From the NCBI RefSeq assembly GCF_036812735.1, contig NZ_CP117523.1, positions 3,782,001-3,846,000 on the forward strand: 64,000 bases of DNA, in the 5' to 3' direction. Positions within the stretch are counted from its first letter, which is position 1, and each line of letters starts with the position of its first letter. The notes beneath the pieces are model-generated. The model searched no databases. It was not told the origin of the DNA and worked only from the letters and a program-made list of their open reading frames with translations. Positions 1-8,393 of this stretch are shown here, piece by piece. Source of the stretch: Terrisporobacter glycolicus ATCC 14880 = DSM 1288 (GTDB lineage: Bacteria; Bacillota; Clostridia; Peptostreptococcales; Peptostreptococcaceae). Position numbers and translations under genes: made by a program.

Positions 1-1536
1 TTCAATAAATTCATCAATCTTATTTTCTATTTTATTTAAACGCTTACGTTTTTCTAATATAGCTATTTCCACATGTTTCTTTTCCACAAATTCTTTATTC
101 TCTAGTTTTGCAAAAATATCTGATTCTGTTATTATCTCAAGTAACTTATTAAAGTCTGTTGATAGTTTTTTCTTACTTCCCACTAATCTAGTACTATGTT
201 TTATAACATCTTCTACAGCCTCATAAGTAAAATGATTTAATTTATTTTTTTCACATTGAAATGCTATAAATTTTGCCATTCCATATTCTGTAACTTCACT
301 TCTATCCATTTCATTATCAAAATCCACAAACATTTTAAAACACTTACTAAATTCACTATCATATCTATAAAGCACATCATAAATATAGTTACTTCCAATT
401 AATATAATTTTCAAATTTAGTGGTATTTCCTCAGGTTCTATTGATACCTTTGTCTCCATCGGAATTTTTTGTGACTGTATAGCCTTTTTCAAAAGTTCCC
501 ATGATAAGGGGTAGGATAAAAGTTGTTGAGCGTACAAGACTAAATATCCTCCATTAGCTTTTTGCAAAGATCCAGAAAAAACTTTCGTAAAATCAGTTTT
601 TATATTGCCACTATTATAATCATACTCAACCTTACCGAATAGATTTGATGGACTTGGATTAGTTTCAACAATAACAGGCGCCTTTTCATTATTTTCATTG
701 TCTACAAATAAATTCACTGCGTATTTTAAGAAGCAATCTTTATTGTAATATTCTCTAAGTTCCTCATCATCTAAGTAAAATAGTTCTAAATTTTTTAATA
801 TATCTTCTCTAACTTTATTAATATAATCTATAATTTTTTCGCAGTCCCCATATTTTTCTTTTAATTCTTCAATATGAGGATCAACGACTAATTTCCCAAC
901 TTCATCTTCTATTTCAATCATTATAGTTTTTATGTTTTCCTCAATTTCTCTTATCTGATAAACTACTTTTATTGCCATATTTTCTAATTCTTTTTTTATC
1001 TTAAAAAACTCTTCTGAAGATACTTCATCTTCAAAATTTTCATTTAAAGGAACAAACACCATACCTACCTTACTACTTTTAAGCTTAAATCCCTTTTCTT
1101 CTCCATAAGTTTTTATCTTTTTAATCAAATCTTCCTTTTGCATTTCATATTCTTCCAATAATGTATTTTTATTTACCTCATATTCTTCACTATCAAATGC
1201 TTCTTTTATTTCTTCAAACAATTTATCTATCATTTCTTCTATATCATCTTTAAATATCTTTCCCTTTCCTCTTTCTAAACTTATTACAATAGGCTCTCTT
1301 GGATTATCGAAATTATATACATAACACCAATCTTTATGACTATTTTTGTCTTTAGAATATTCATCTAATATTTTCATGGTATAAGTGCTTTTTCCTGTTC
1401 CAGGGTCACCTGCTATATATATGTTATAAGTAGGGTTATCTATTTTTAAACCCAGTTCCATAGCTGTTACTGCTCTGTCTTGACCCAAAAAATCTTTTAA
1501 AGGTTCTACTTCTGACGTATTGTTAAATTTTTGCAT
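1..1536 (-). CDS. Lon-family ATP-dependent protease, N-terminal part (runs off left edge)
   Basis: The frame stays open for 512 codons from an ATG at 1536 to the window edge, with an AAAGGGG ribosome binding site just upstream. Translation starts MQKFNNTSEVEPLKDFLGQD and carries a Walker A loop GDPGTGKST near residue 50. Further on is the stretch KANGGYLVLYAQQLL followed by SWELLKKAI, which is typical of the AAA+ half of COG1067 (LonB-like) proteases. Between them lies a charged, probably coiled-coil segment. In this family the Ser-Lys dyad protease domain is C-terminal and would lie to the left of the window, so I cannot confirm the active site. These enzymes degrade unfolded or regulatory proteins in the cytoplasm. 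Family assignment is firm; the exact subtype and substrates are not. Confidence 0.85.
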   Translation of the reverse strand, partial: MQKFNNTSEVEPLKDFLGQDRAVTAMELGLKIDNPTYNIYIAGDPGTGKSTYTMKILDEYSKDKNSHKDWCYVYNFDNPREPIVISLERGKGKIFKDDIEEMIDKLFEEIKEAFDSEEYEVNKNTLLEEYEMQKEDLIKKIKTYGEEKGFKLKSSKVGMVFVPLNENFEDEVSSEEFFKIKKELENMAIKVVYQIREIEENIKTIMIEIEDEVGKLVVDPHIEELKEKYGDCEKIIDYINKVREDILKNLELFYLDDEELREYYNKDCFLKYAVNLFVDNENNEKAPVIVETNPSPSNLFGKVEYDYNSGNIKTDFTKVFSGSLQKANGGYLVLYAQQLLSYPLSWELLKKAIQSQKIPMETKVSIEPEEIPLNLKIILIGSNYIYDVLYRYDSEFSKCFKMFVDFDNEMDRSEVTEYGMAKFIAFQCEKNKLNHFTYEAVEDVIKHSTRLVGSKKKLSTDFNKLLEIITESDIFAKLENKEFVEKKHVEIAILEKRKRLNKIENKIDEFIE

Positions 1537-1653
1537 ATTATTCCCCTTTCCATCCCCTATTTATATGAACTAAGATTATACTCTCTTATAAACTTAATTA
1601 ATTATATGTATTAGCCTTCTTTAATTTGACTTAATAATTTTCAAAAAATAAAA

Positions 1654-1681
1654 AGCCTATGATTTATCACTTCATAGACTT
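1654..1681 (-). terminator. Intrinsic terminator of queG
   Basis: A 9-bp stem (agcctatga pairing with tcatagact, one G-T pair) overlaps the queG stop codon. On the minus strand a T-rich run follows. The opposite side is also A/T-rich, so it could work in both directions. Confidence 0.7.
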
Positions 1682-2572
1682 TTCTTTTAATATATCCATA
1701 TTTCTTTTTATAATATTTTTTCCTCTCCAACTAAAGGCTCTATCCTTGTATCTTCGCTTAAATTCTTTATTTGATATATTATTGATTTCTTCCTCATTTA
1801 AATTAGTTATTAAATTAACAGTAAATTCTTCAATATTACTTTCACATATATCTTTATTGTGAGGACAAACTTGCTGACATATATCACATCCAAATATTGA
1901 TTTATTCTTTTTAATTTTTACTATTTCTTCAGAAGTAAGCTCTTCTTTTTTTTGAGTTATAAATGAAACACATTTTTTAGGATCCATTTTATAATTTCCC
2001 TCTAAAGCATTTCCCGGACAATATTTTACACATTTATTACACTTTATACATGTTTTATTTGTAGGTTTATCAGGTTCAAGGTCATAATTATTTACTATAT
2101 ACCCAATAAACACGTAAGAACCATATTTATCTGTAATAATATTATTATTAATTCCATAGTAACCAATACCTGCTAAATAGGCTAAATATCTATCTACTAA
2201 AGGCCCATTATCAGCAAAAATTTTATAGTCAAAACTTTCATCTATTTTTTTTATCTCCTCACATATGTTATTAAGCCTCTCTTTTATTACTAAATGATAA
2301 TCTAGTCCATAGCAATATTTTGATATATTTGATTTCTGATTTTGTTCTATATAATAAGGAAATGCACATACTATAATTGATGATGCATCCTCCATAATTA
2401 ATTTAGGATTTATTCTTTTTTCTATATCAGGTTCTTCCATACCTGTTACAAGATTTGCATTAACTTTTTCTTCTAATGTTTTTCTTAATTCATAATATGG
2501 GCCTACAGTGGTGACTCCCACAACATCTAGTCCTTTATTATAAAAAAGTTTTTTAATTTCATCTTTATTCAT
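1667..2572 (-). CDS. queG: Epoxyqueuosine reductase QueG
   Basis: QueG makes the last step of queuosine synthesis, reducing epoxyqueuosine to queuosine in the wobble base of His, Tyr, Asn and Asp tRNAs. It is cobalamin-dependent with two [4Fe-4S] clusters. The 301-residue protein has both cluster motifs, CIKCNKCVKYCPGNAL and CDICQQVCPHN. Before them it has the family signature ADNGPLVDRYLAYLAGIGYYG, whose Asp corresponds to the catalytic acid of characterised QueG. It lacks the C-terminal HEAT-like extension of longer proteobacterial forms. It is divergent from the RusA-like gene, with a 63-bp gap. No other queuosine gene is in the window. Start is an ATG at 2572. Confidence 0.9.
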   Translation of the reverse strand: MNKDEIKKLFYNKGLDVVGVTTVGPYYELRKTLEEKVNANLVTGMEEPDIEKRINPKLIMEDASSIIVCAFPYYIEQNQKSNISKYCYGLDYHLVIKERLNNICEEIKKIDESFDYKIFADNGPLVDRYLAYLAGIGYYGINNNIITDKYGSYVFIGYIVNNYDLEPDKPTNKTCIKCNKCVKYCPGNALEGNYKMDPKKCVSFITQKKEELTSEEIVKIKKNKSIFGCDICQQVCPHNKDICESNIEEFTVNLITNLNEEEINNISNKEFKRRYKDRAFSWRGKNIIKRNMDILKEKSMK

Positions 2573-2635
2573 AAAATATCCTTTCTTTAAATCCTCTTTA
2601 GTTTTATAATAAACTAATGATAAGGAAGTGATAAT

Positions 2636-3040
2636 TTGATTAAACTAACAATCCCAGGAAGACCTATCAGTAAATCTAATTTTAAACTGCATAACGTTCA
2701 TGGTCAAGCTTGGATGCCATCAAAAGGAAAATATTCTAAATACGTAGCGTATGAGAACATGATTGCTGGATACATAAACACACAGTATGATGGTGAAGTT
2801 ATAGAAGAAGATTTAATAACCGTTATGAAATTATATTTCCCTAATAAAAGAATGGGGGATTTACATAACTACCCAAAAAGTATTTGTGACGGAATAGAAA
2901 AAAGCGGTATTATAAAAAATGACAAACAATTAAAGCCTGTTTTATTATTTGATTATATTGATAAAGAAAATCCAAGAGTTGAAATTGAACTTTATCCAGT
3001 TTCAAAGTATAATGTTACATACAATATTATTTCAAAATAA
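2636..3040 (+). CDS. RusA-like Holliday junction resolvase
   Basis: A 134-residue protein that fits the RusA family. It opens with LTIPGRPISKSN, has the acidic core GDLHNYPKSICDGIEKSGII, then KNDKQ, and ends in an alternating strand (RVEIELYP). In RusA these acidic residues and the central Lys bind metal and cut four-way DNA junctions. Here the second core acid is His (DLHN rather than DLDN), so activity is not assured. The start is TTG at 2636, chosen because AAGGAAGTG lies 5 bases upstream. RusA is usually phage-borne, but no phage gene surrounds this copy, so it is either a domesticated remnant or a chromosomal family member. Confidence 0.75.
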   Translation: MIKLTIPGRPISKSNFKLHNVHGQAWMPSKGKYSKYVAYENMIAGYINTQYDGEVIEEDLITVMKLYFPNKRMGDLHNYPKSICDGIEKSGIIKNDKQLKPVLLFDYIDKENPRVEIELYPVSKYNVTYNIISK

Positions 3041-3134
3041 TTTGTTTTATAACAAAACGATTAAAATTTAATATTATTTTATATTTTTAAAAATAATTTT
3101 TTATTAAAATATGAACATATGGAGGACTCTTAAT

Positions 3135-4052
3135 ATGCAAAATATATTGAATGATATAATTCTATCAAATAAAAAGTGTACAGCTAACGGAAAAGTTGCT
3201 AGTTATATCCCCGAATTAAAAAATGTAAATAGCGATGATTTGGGTATATGTGTAATAGATAAATATAATAACATTTACTGCGCCGGTGATTATAATAAAA
3301 AATTTACTATCCAAAGTATATCAAAACCTATAATCTTAGCTATGGCTTTAATGGATAATGAGTGGGACTATGTTTTTTCTAAGGTGGGTATGGAACCAAG
3401 CGGAGATCCTTTTAACTCTATAATGAAGTTAGAAACTAATGATACTAAAAAGCCTTGCAATCCAATGATAAATGCTGGGGCAATAGTAACTACTTCTCTA
3501 ATAAAGGGAAAAAACCTACAAGAAAAAGAAGAACGTATGTTATCATTCTTCAGAAAACTTGCTAAGAATGATTCTCTTGAAATAAATAAATCTGTTTATG
3601 AATCTGAGAAATTAACTGGTGATAGAAATAGAGCTATGGGTTATTTATTAAAAAATGATGGATTTATAGAAGGAGATGTGGAAGAAACACTTGATTTATA
3701 CTTTAAGCAATGTTCTATTGAAATTGATGTAGTTGATTTAGCCAGAATTGGCTTACTATTTTCAAACTATGGTATCGATATAGAAACTGGTGAACGTGTA
3801 ATAAGTGAAAATATATCTAGAATGGTAAAAACATTTATGGTTACTTGTGGAATGTACGATGCTTCTGGAGAGTTTGCTCTTAAAGTTGGTATTCCAGCCA
3901 AATCTGGTGTAGGCGGAGGAATAATGGCATCTGTTCCAAGAAAAATGGGTATAGGCGTATTTGGCCCTGCATTAGACAAAAAAGGAAATAGTATTGGCGG
4001 ATTAAACGTGCTTGAAGATTTGTCAAATAAATTAGAATTAAATATTTTCTAA
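3135..4052 (+). CDS. glsA: Glutaminase
   Basis: Converts L-glutamine to glutamate and ammonia; a serine-dependent, beta-lactamase-fold amidase of the GlsA type. Motifs visible include FTIQSISKPI (catalytic Ser-x-x-Lys), KPCNPMINAGAI, the SEKLTGDRNRAMGYLLKN region, and PAKSGVGGGIMASVPRKMGI near the C-terminus. I place the start at ATG 3135 (305 residues, normal for the family). GGAGG at 3121-3125 is nine bases upstream. An in-frame ATG at 3111 would start before this ribosome binding site. The gene stands alone, converges on the aldo/keto reductase gene and shares a terminator with it. Confidence 0.93.
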   Translation: MQNILNDIILSNKKCTANGKVASYIPELKNVNSDDLGICVIDKYNNIYCAGDYNKKFTIQSISKPIILAMALMDNEWDYVFSKVGMEPSGDPFNSIMKLETNDTKKPCNPMINAGAIVTTSLIKGKNLQEKEERMLSFFRKLAKNDSLEINKSVYESEKLTGDRNRAMGYLLKNDGFIEGDVEETLDLYFKQCSIEIDVVDLARIGLLFSNYGIDIETGERVISENISRMVKTFMVTCGMYDASGEFALKVGIPAKSGVGGGIMASVPRKMGIGVFGPALDKKGNSIGGLNVLEDLSNKLELNIF

Positions 4053-4055
4053 AAG

Positions 4056-4094
4056 AAAAGCAGCTAAAACATCTAAGATGTAATTGCTGCTTTT
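4056..4094. terminator. Bidirectional terminator between glsA and the aldo/keto reductase gene
   Basis: AAAAGCAGC and GCTGCTTTT form the outer stem, and ACATCT/AGATGT pair inside it. A and T runs flank both sides, serving both convergent genes. Confidence 0.75.
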
Positions 4095-4098
4095 TAAT

Positions 4099-5103
4099 TT
4101 ATTTATTTTCCAATCTATCACATACATTTTTAAGCATACTTCTAATTGGTAAATTATAAGGACATTTTTCTTCACAAATACCACATTCTATACACTTACT
4201 AGCCTTAGCATCACCCAGTGATTCATATCTTTCTAATGCCCATTCTTTCAAATTATATCTGGTATAGTATCCTTCCAATAAAAAGTTTTGCGGTATATTT
4301 ATGTTTTTAGGACATGGAAGACAGTATTCGCATCTTCTACAAAAATTTCCATTTAAATCTTTTCTAATTTTTTCAACCCTTAACTGGTCTTCATGAGTAA
4401 GCTTTTTATTACCTATTGCCGAAACATTTTCCTTGACTTGTTCAATTGTATTCATACCTGGAATAGCTACATCTATATATTCTTTTGATAATATATATTT
4501 TATAGCCAAAGAACCATCATCAATAGCTCCTCCAGCTAGAGGTTTCATAGTAATAGTTCCTATTCCCTTTTCATAAGCTTTTTTAAAAACTTCATCTGCT
4601 TGATCTTCAACAATATTGTATGGAAATTGTATAGTCTCAAATTTGCCATCTTCTACAGCTTTTGATATTATTTCCAAACTATGACTAGTTATTCCTATAT
4701 GCTTTATTTTTCCCTCTTCTTTTGCTTCTAATAAAGCTCTGTATGCTTTGTCCTTATCAAATATATTATTATATTCTTCTACCTTAAGGTTATGTATTTG
4801 GTATAAATCAATATAATCAGTTTTTAAATTTTTCAAACTTATATCTATATCCCTTTTCATGTCATCATAATTTCTAGACATACTTTTAGTTGCAATATAA
4901 AATTTTTCTCTTCTACCTTCAATAGCATTTCCAATATACTCTTCGCTTACAGTATATCCTCTTGCTGTATCTATAAAATTAACACCTTGATTTACTAACT
5001 CTTCGATAACTTTATTTGTCTCCTCTTGGGTGATTCTCTGTATAGGTATTCCCCCAAATCCAACTTCTTTAATTATCATATTTGTATTTCCAAGACTTCT
5101 CAA
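4099..5103 (-). CDS. Aldo/keto reductase with C-terminal [4Fe-4S] domain
   Basis: A 334-residue oxidoreductase. Residues 1-250 are an AKR TIM barrel: the start MRSLGNTNMIIKEVGFGGIP, NFIDTARGYTVSEEYIGNAI (catalytic Asp and Tyr) and YIDLYQIHNL. The C-terminus has ferredoxin-like clusters CRRCEYCLPC and CIECGICEEKCPYNLPI. This fusion (COG1453) is common in anaerobes; the substrate is unknown. The start is TTG at 5103, supported by AAGGAGGT seven bases upstream and by the family's usual N-terminus; the first in-frame ATG would cut into the barrel. The promoter region holds a 7-7-7 inverted repeat (listed separately). Confidence 0.88.
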   Translation of the reverse strand: MRSLGNTNMIIKEVGFGGIPIQRITQEETNKVIEELVNQGVNFIDTARGYTVSEEYIGNAIEGRREKFYIATKSMSRNYDDMKRDIDISLKNLKTDYIDLYQIHNLKVEEYNNIFDKDKAYRALLEAKEEGKIKHIGITSHSLEIISKAVEDGKFETIQFPYNIVEDQADEVFKKAYEKGIGTITMKPLAGGAIDDGSLAIKYILSKEYIDVAIPGMNTIEQVKENVSAIGNKKLTHEDQLRVEKIRKDLNGNFCRRCEYCLPCPKNINIPQNFLLEGYYTRYNLKEWALERYESLGDAKASKCIECGICEEKCPYNLPIRSMLKNVCDRLENK

Positions 5104-5136
5104 CTCTTCAACCTCCTTATTATATATAATATATAT

Positions 5137-5157
5137 GTTATATTATTTTCATATAAC
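5137..5157 (-). promoter_or_regulatory. Inverted repeat upstream of the aldo/keto reductase gene
   Basis: GTTATAT, a 7-base spacer, then ATATAAC: a perfect 7-7-7 palindrome 34 bases before the TTG start, in the likely promoter region. It could be an operator, possibly for the winged-helix regulator encoded next door; that link is inference. Confidence 0.35.
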
Positions 5158-5204
5158 CTGTCACTATTCTATGCAGATTCATAAGTGTCATTTTTTTAAC
5201 AAAA

Positions 5205-5233
5205 AAAAGTATCAATATACAATTGATACTTTT
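5205..5233 (-). terminator. Terminator of the winged-helix regulator gene
   Basis: A 12-bp stem (AAAAGTATCAAT with ATTGATACTTTT) and a 5-base loop, ten bases past the stop codon, with flanking A/T runs. Confidence 0.8.
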
Positions 5234-5242
5234 ATAATCTTC

Positions 5243-5800
5243 TTATTTATTTTGTGAAGGAATTGCGAACATCACTACATCATGTTTCTTTTCATTTTCT
5301 CTATTACTATTATCCCTTTTTGCAATTATTTCATTAACTTTAACTTTGAATGCACTTCTTAATTCAGATATTTCTTCTTTTGTTAATAACACATTATCAT
5401 ATTCTAAAATGCTGTCCCCATTTAAAGCGCCTGCTTCAGCCGCATCATAGAAAGATTCTACAGTATCTTCAAAATCTGATATAGATACAAAGTCTGTATC
5501 TATTTCTTGCTCTAAAGTATAATCTATTATTTTTCTACTAATAACTATATTATTTGCAGTTGGATAATAATATTTTTCTACAATACCTGACTTAATCTTT
5601 TCTTCAACTAATTCTAAAATCCCCACATTATAAAGCGTTTTGATATGGTAGTTAATTTTTGCATGTGGCTCATCTAATATTTCTGATAACTGTTTCGCTG
5701 ATAAGGGTTCCTTATCAAACGTTTTCAAAATATCTACCCTACGAGGATGAGCAATTGCTTTTATACAATCTAAATCTCTCAATACTAATACATCTTTCAT
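5243..5800 (-). CDS. ArsR-like winged-helix transcriptional regulator
   Basis: A 185-residue protein. Its first 75 residues are an ArsR/HTH_20-type winged helix: AIAHPRRVDILKTFDKEPLSAKQLSEILD is the recognition region, followed by INYHIKTLYNVGILELVEE. The C-terminal 110 residues are acidic and of unknown role; no metal-binding Cys pair is present. I choose ATG 5800, five bases after AGGGGTGG; a GTG at 5809 overlaps that ribosome binding site. A strong sigma-A promoter lies immediately upstream. It sits beside and reads in the same direction as the aldo/keto reductase gene, but each has its own promoter or terminator. Its target is unknown. Confidence 0.8.
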   Translation of the reverse strand: MKDVLVLRDLDCIKAIAHPRRVDILKTFDKEPLSAKQLSEILDEPHAKINYHIKTLYNVGILELVEEKIKSGIVEKYYYPTANNIVISRKIIDYTLEQEIDTDFVSISDFEDTVESFYDAAEAGALNGDSILEYDNVLLTKEEISELRSAFKVKVNEIIAKRDNSNRENEKKHDVVMFAIPSQNK

Positions 5801-5839
5801 ATATTCCACCCCTAAAACATTTTTATTTAATATAATCCC

Positions 5840-5868
5840 ATTATATATTAAGCGTATATAATTGTCAA
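5840..5868 (-). promoter_or_regulatory. Sigma-A promoter of the winged-helix regulator gene
   Basis: On the minus strand TTGACA (5863-5868), a 17-base spacer and TATAAT (5840-5845): both hexamers match the consensus exactly. The remaining AT-rich sequence from 5869 to 6091 shows no gene or other signal I can support. Confidence 0.8.
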
Positions 5869-6091
5869 AAGCTTATACATATTTAAACTTATTTTTTTAC
5901 TTTTTTTATATTTTTCAGTTCCATACTTTATTTATGTATAAAATTACATACTTTTTGTCATAATATCGCTTATTTTTTGTTATATTTATATATAAATTGC
6001 TAATTAAATATAGAGTTTATATACACTATTTTTATTATATAATAATTTATTATAATATTTTAAAATATATAGTTAATAAAATTTAACAAAA

Positions 6092-6115
6092 AAAACGAAC
6101 TATACAGTTCGTTTT
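6092..6115 (-). terminator. Terminator of the nucleoside kinase gene
   Basis: A 10-bp perfect stem (AAAACGAACT with AGTTCGTTTT) and a 4-base loop. It overlaps the stop codon and is followed on the minus strand by a T-run. Confidence 0.85.
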
Positions 6116-7778
6116 AGTCTACTATTTTACTTCCACCTATAAATTCTCTAATTATTGATGTAGGTGGTAAATCTGATATATCTTTAAGCTCCACAAAGTA
6201 TTGAAGAAATTTTAATAGCCTGTTAGCTTCACTAAAAGCTTCGCTACTTGAATCAATTTCTTCTAATAATGGTTTAACATAAGCTTTTAAAATTGCCAGT
6301 TCATATACACAAGACGAGTTGAAAATCATATCCGCTTCTTCCTGATAAGGGAATATATTTTGCTTTTCTCCTCTTCTTACAGAGTTCCAAGTTAATATTG
6401 TTCTTGTAGCGTTATGACCTCTAAATTGATTATCTCTTACAATACGTCTTATTAACCTTAAATCTGTAGTAGGTATTCTATTATGATCATCTAAGTTTAA
6501 CTGTGTTAATACACTAAGATAAATTTTAAACTTTTCCTTGTCAGGTATTGATGATGTTAAAGTCGGATTTAAGCCATGAATACCTTCTAGTATTATTGGT
6601 TGATTTTTTTCTATTTTAAGTTTTTTGCCTTCTTCACTTATTCCCTTTTTAAAATTAAATTTTGGAATAGTTACTTCTTTTCCTTCTAATAAATCACTTA
6701 AGTCTTTATTAAATCTATCTAAATTTATTGCATATATAGATTCAAAATCATAATTCCCAAATTCATCTAGCGGAGTTTTATCTCTATCTACGAAGTAATC
6801 ATCTAATGATATTGAGATAGGCTGTAAGTTATTTACTTTTAAATGTATTGATAGCCTGTGAGCAAAACTAGTTTTTCCAGAAGATGATGGTGCTGCAATT
6901 AATATTATTCTTTTGTTTTCTTTCTTTATTATATCTGCTATTTGTCCTAGTTTTTTTTCTTGTAAAGCTTCAACTATTCTAATTAATTCTCCATATGTTC
7001 CATTTTCTATTATCTTATTTAAAGATAAAACTGTATCTACGCCCATTAGTTTAGACCAGTTTTCCATTTCCAAATAAATATTTGATAGTTTTGGTTGAGG
7101 AATAAACTCTCTAACTTTAAACTTTTCACCTTCTCTAGGTCCAAGCAATATAAATCCACATTCATACTTTAAAACATCAAATATTTTTAAGTAACCTGTA
7201 GATGGTAACATATGTCCATAAAAATGATCCACATGATTATTACATTTATAAATTTTTATATCATCATGTTCCTTATATTTTAATAACTCTGCTTTACTTT
7301 TCATATTATATTCATTGAAAAAATTTATCGCTTCCTTCTTAGTTACAATTGTTTTTTCAATTTTATAATCTGCATCTATAATTTCTTGCATTTTTAATTT
7401 AATAGCTTCTCTATCTTTTTCATTCAATATTCTATCTGTACTGACTTCACAGTACAAACCATTTGATAAAGAGTGTTCTATACTTACTTTACAGTTTTCA
7501 TATAGTTCTTCACAAGCCATTATAAATACAAGAGTCAAAGATCTAGAGTATACTCTATATCCATCACTATTATTAGTATCTATAAATTTAATATTACAAT
7601 CATCTGATACCTGTGTTGTTAATTCTTTTAATTTATTATTTACAGATGCTAAAGTTATATAGCCAGAATAATTATTTTTAATTTCACAAGCAATATCTTC
7701 TAACTTTATGCCTGTTGAAGTATCTTCAATTAAAAAAGATTTTTTTTCATCTTCTATAGTTAAATTTAATTGCTTCAT
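6114..7778 (-). CDS. Nucleoside (uridine-type) kinase with N-terminal threonyl-tRNA-synthetase-like domains
   Basis: A 554-residue three-part protein. Residues 1-65 resemble a TGS domain. Residues 75-250 resemble the second additional domain of Thr/Ala-tRNA synthetases, with the His-rich segment CNNHVDHFYGHMLPSTGYL near 180-197. Residues 290-500 are a uridine kinase/phosphoribulokinase fold with P-loop APSSSGKT at 296-303 and SLDDYFVDRDKTP. It presumably phosphorylates a nucleoside with a nucleoside triphosphate, but the substrate is unproven and a sensing role is possible. The start ATG has AAAGGGG upstream. It is followed by its own terminator and preceded by lepB in the same direction after 25 bases, so lepB, this gene and the upstream prsW/rsmF-like genes may be one transcript. 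Confidence 0.85.
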   Translation of the reverse strand: MKQLNLTIEDEKKSFLIEDTSTGIKLEDIACEIKNNYSGYITLASVNNKLKELTTQVSDDCNIKFIDTNNSDGYRVYSRSLTLVFIMACEELYENCKVSIEHSLSNGLYCEVSTDRILNEKDREAIKLKMQEIIDADYKIEKTIVTKKEAINFFNEYNMKSKAELLKYKEHDDIKIYKCNNHVDHFYGHMLPSTGYLKIFDVLKYECGFILLGPREGEKFKVREFIPQPKLSNIYLEMENWSKLMGVDTVLSLNKIIENGTYGELIRIVEALQEKKLGQIADIIKKENKRIILIAAPSSSGKTSFAHRLSIHLKVNNLQPISISLDDYFVDRDKTPLDEFGNYDFESIYAINLDRFNKDLSDLLEGKEVTIPKFNFKKGISEEGKKLKIEKNQPIILEGIHGLNPTLTSSIPDKEKFKIYLSVLTQLNLDDHNRIPTTDLRLIRRIVRDNQFRGHNATRTILTWNSVRRGEKQNIFPYQEEADMIFNSSCVYELAILKAYVKPLLEEIDSSSEAFSEANRLLKFLQYFVELKDISDLPPTSIIREFIGGSKIVD

Positions 7779-7803
7779 TTTAACTACCCCTTTACGATTA
7801 TTA

Positions 7804-8337
7804 TTATCCTAATAAACCTATCTTATTAAAAGGATATAACCTAACAAAAACTTTACCTAATATATCTGAGTCATTAATAAAACCTACGCTTTCATATCTA
7901 CTATCTAAACTTATTTCTCTATTATCTCCCAATACAAATACAGAATTTTTTGGGACAACCGTATCTATATCACCTTCTGTAATTTCATCATGAATATAAG
8001 GTTCAACTAATTCTTCTCCATTAACATATACTTTAGAATTTTCTATCTTAACTTTATCTCCACTTACACCTATAACTCTTTTTACCAAGTCCTTGCTACT
8101 TCCATCTTCTTGTTGTAAGTCAGATTCAAATACGATAATATCTCCACGTTTAGGCTCTTTAAATTTATAAGACATCCTATTTATAATTAAGTAATCTCCT
8201 TCTTCTAAAGTAGAGTACATAGAGTCTCCTCTTACTAGTGTTGGTTTTATAAATTGTGTTATGATAAAAGCAAAAACTATTGCTAATGCAAATACCTTAA
8301 CCCACTCAAATATTTCTTTTTTTACTTTTCCACTCAA
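7804..8337 (-). CDS. lepB: Signal peptidase I
   Basis: Membrane-bound serine protease that removes signal peptides from exported proteins. The 177-residue protein has one N-terminal membrane segment (about residues 12-32). After it come the catalytic Ser in VRGDSMYSTLEEGD, the catalytic Lys in LVKRVIGVSGD, and the later box VLGDNREISLDSRYESVG. The length is typical of Gram-positive SipS-type enzymes. The start is TTG at 8337, preceded by GAGGAG. It lies between the RsmF-like gene and the nucleoside kinase gene, all on the minus strand. Confidence 0.93.
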   Translation of the reverse strand: MSGKVKKEIFEWVKVFALAIVFAFIITQFIKPTLVRGDSMYSTLEEGDYLIINRMSYKFKEPKRGDIIVFESDLQQEDGSSKDLVKRVIGVSGDKVKIENSKVYVNGEELVEPYIHDEITEGDIDTVVPKNSVFVLGDNREISLDSRYESVGFINDSDILGKVFVRLYPFNKIGLLG

Positions 8338-8393
8338 AATATCATCTCCTCAATAATATGTAATTATTTATAATGTGTTACACTTACAACAAT

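Noticed and set aside
1659-1862. 67-residue hydrophobic plus-strand frame
   Set aside because: It is antisense to queG and has no ribosome binding site.
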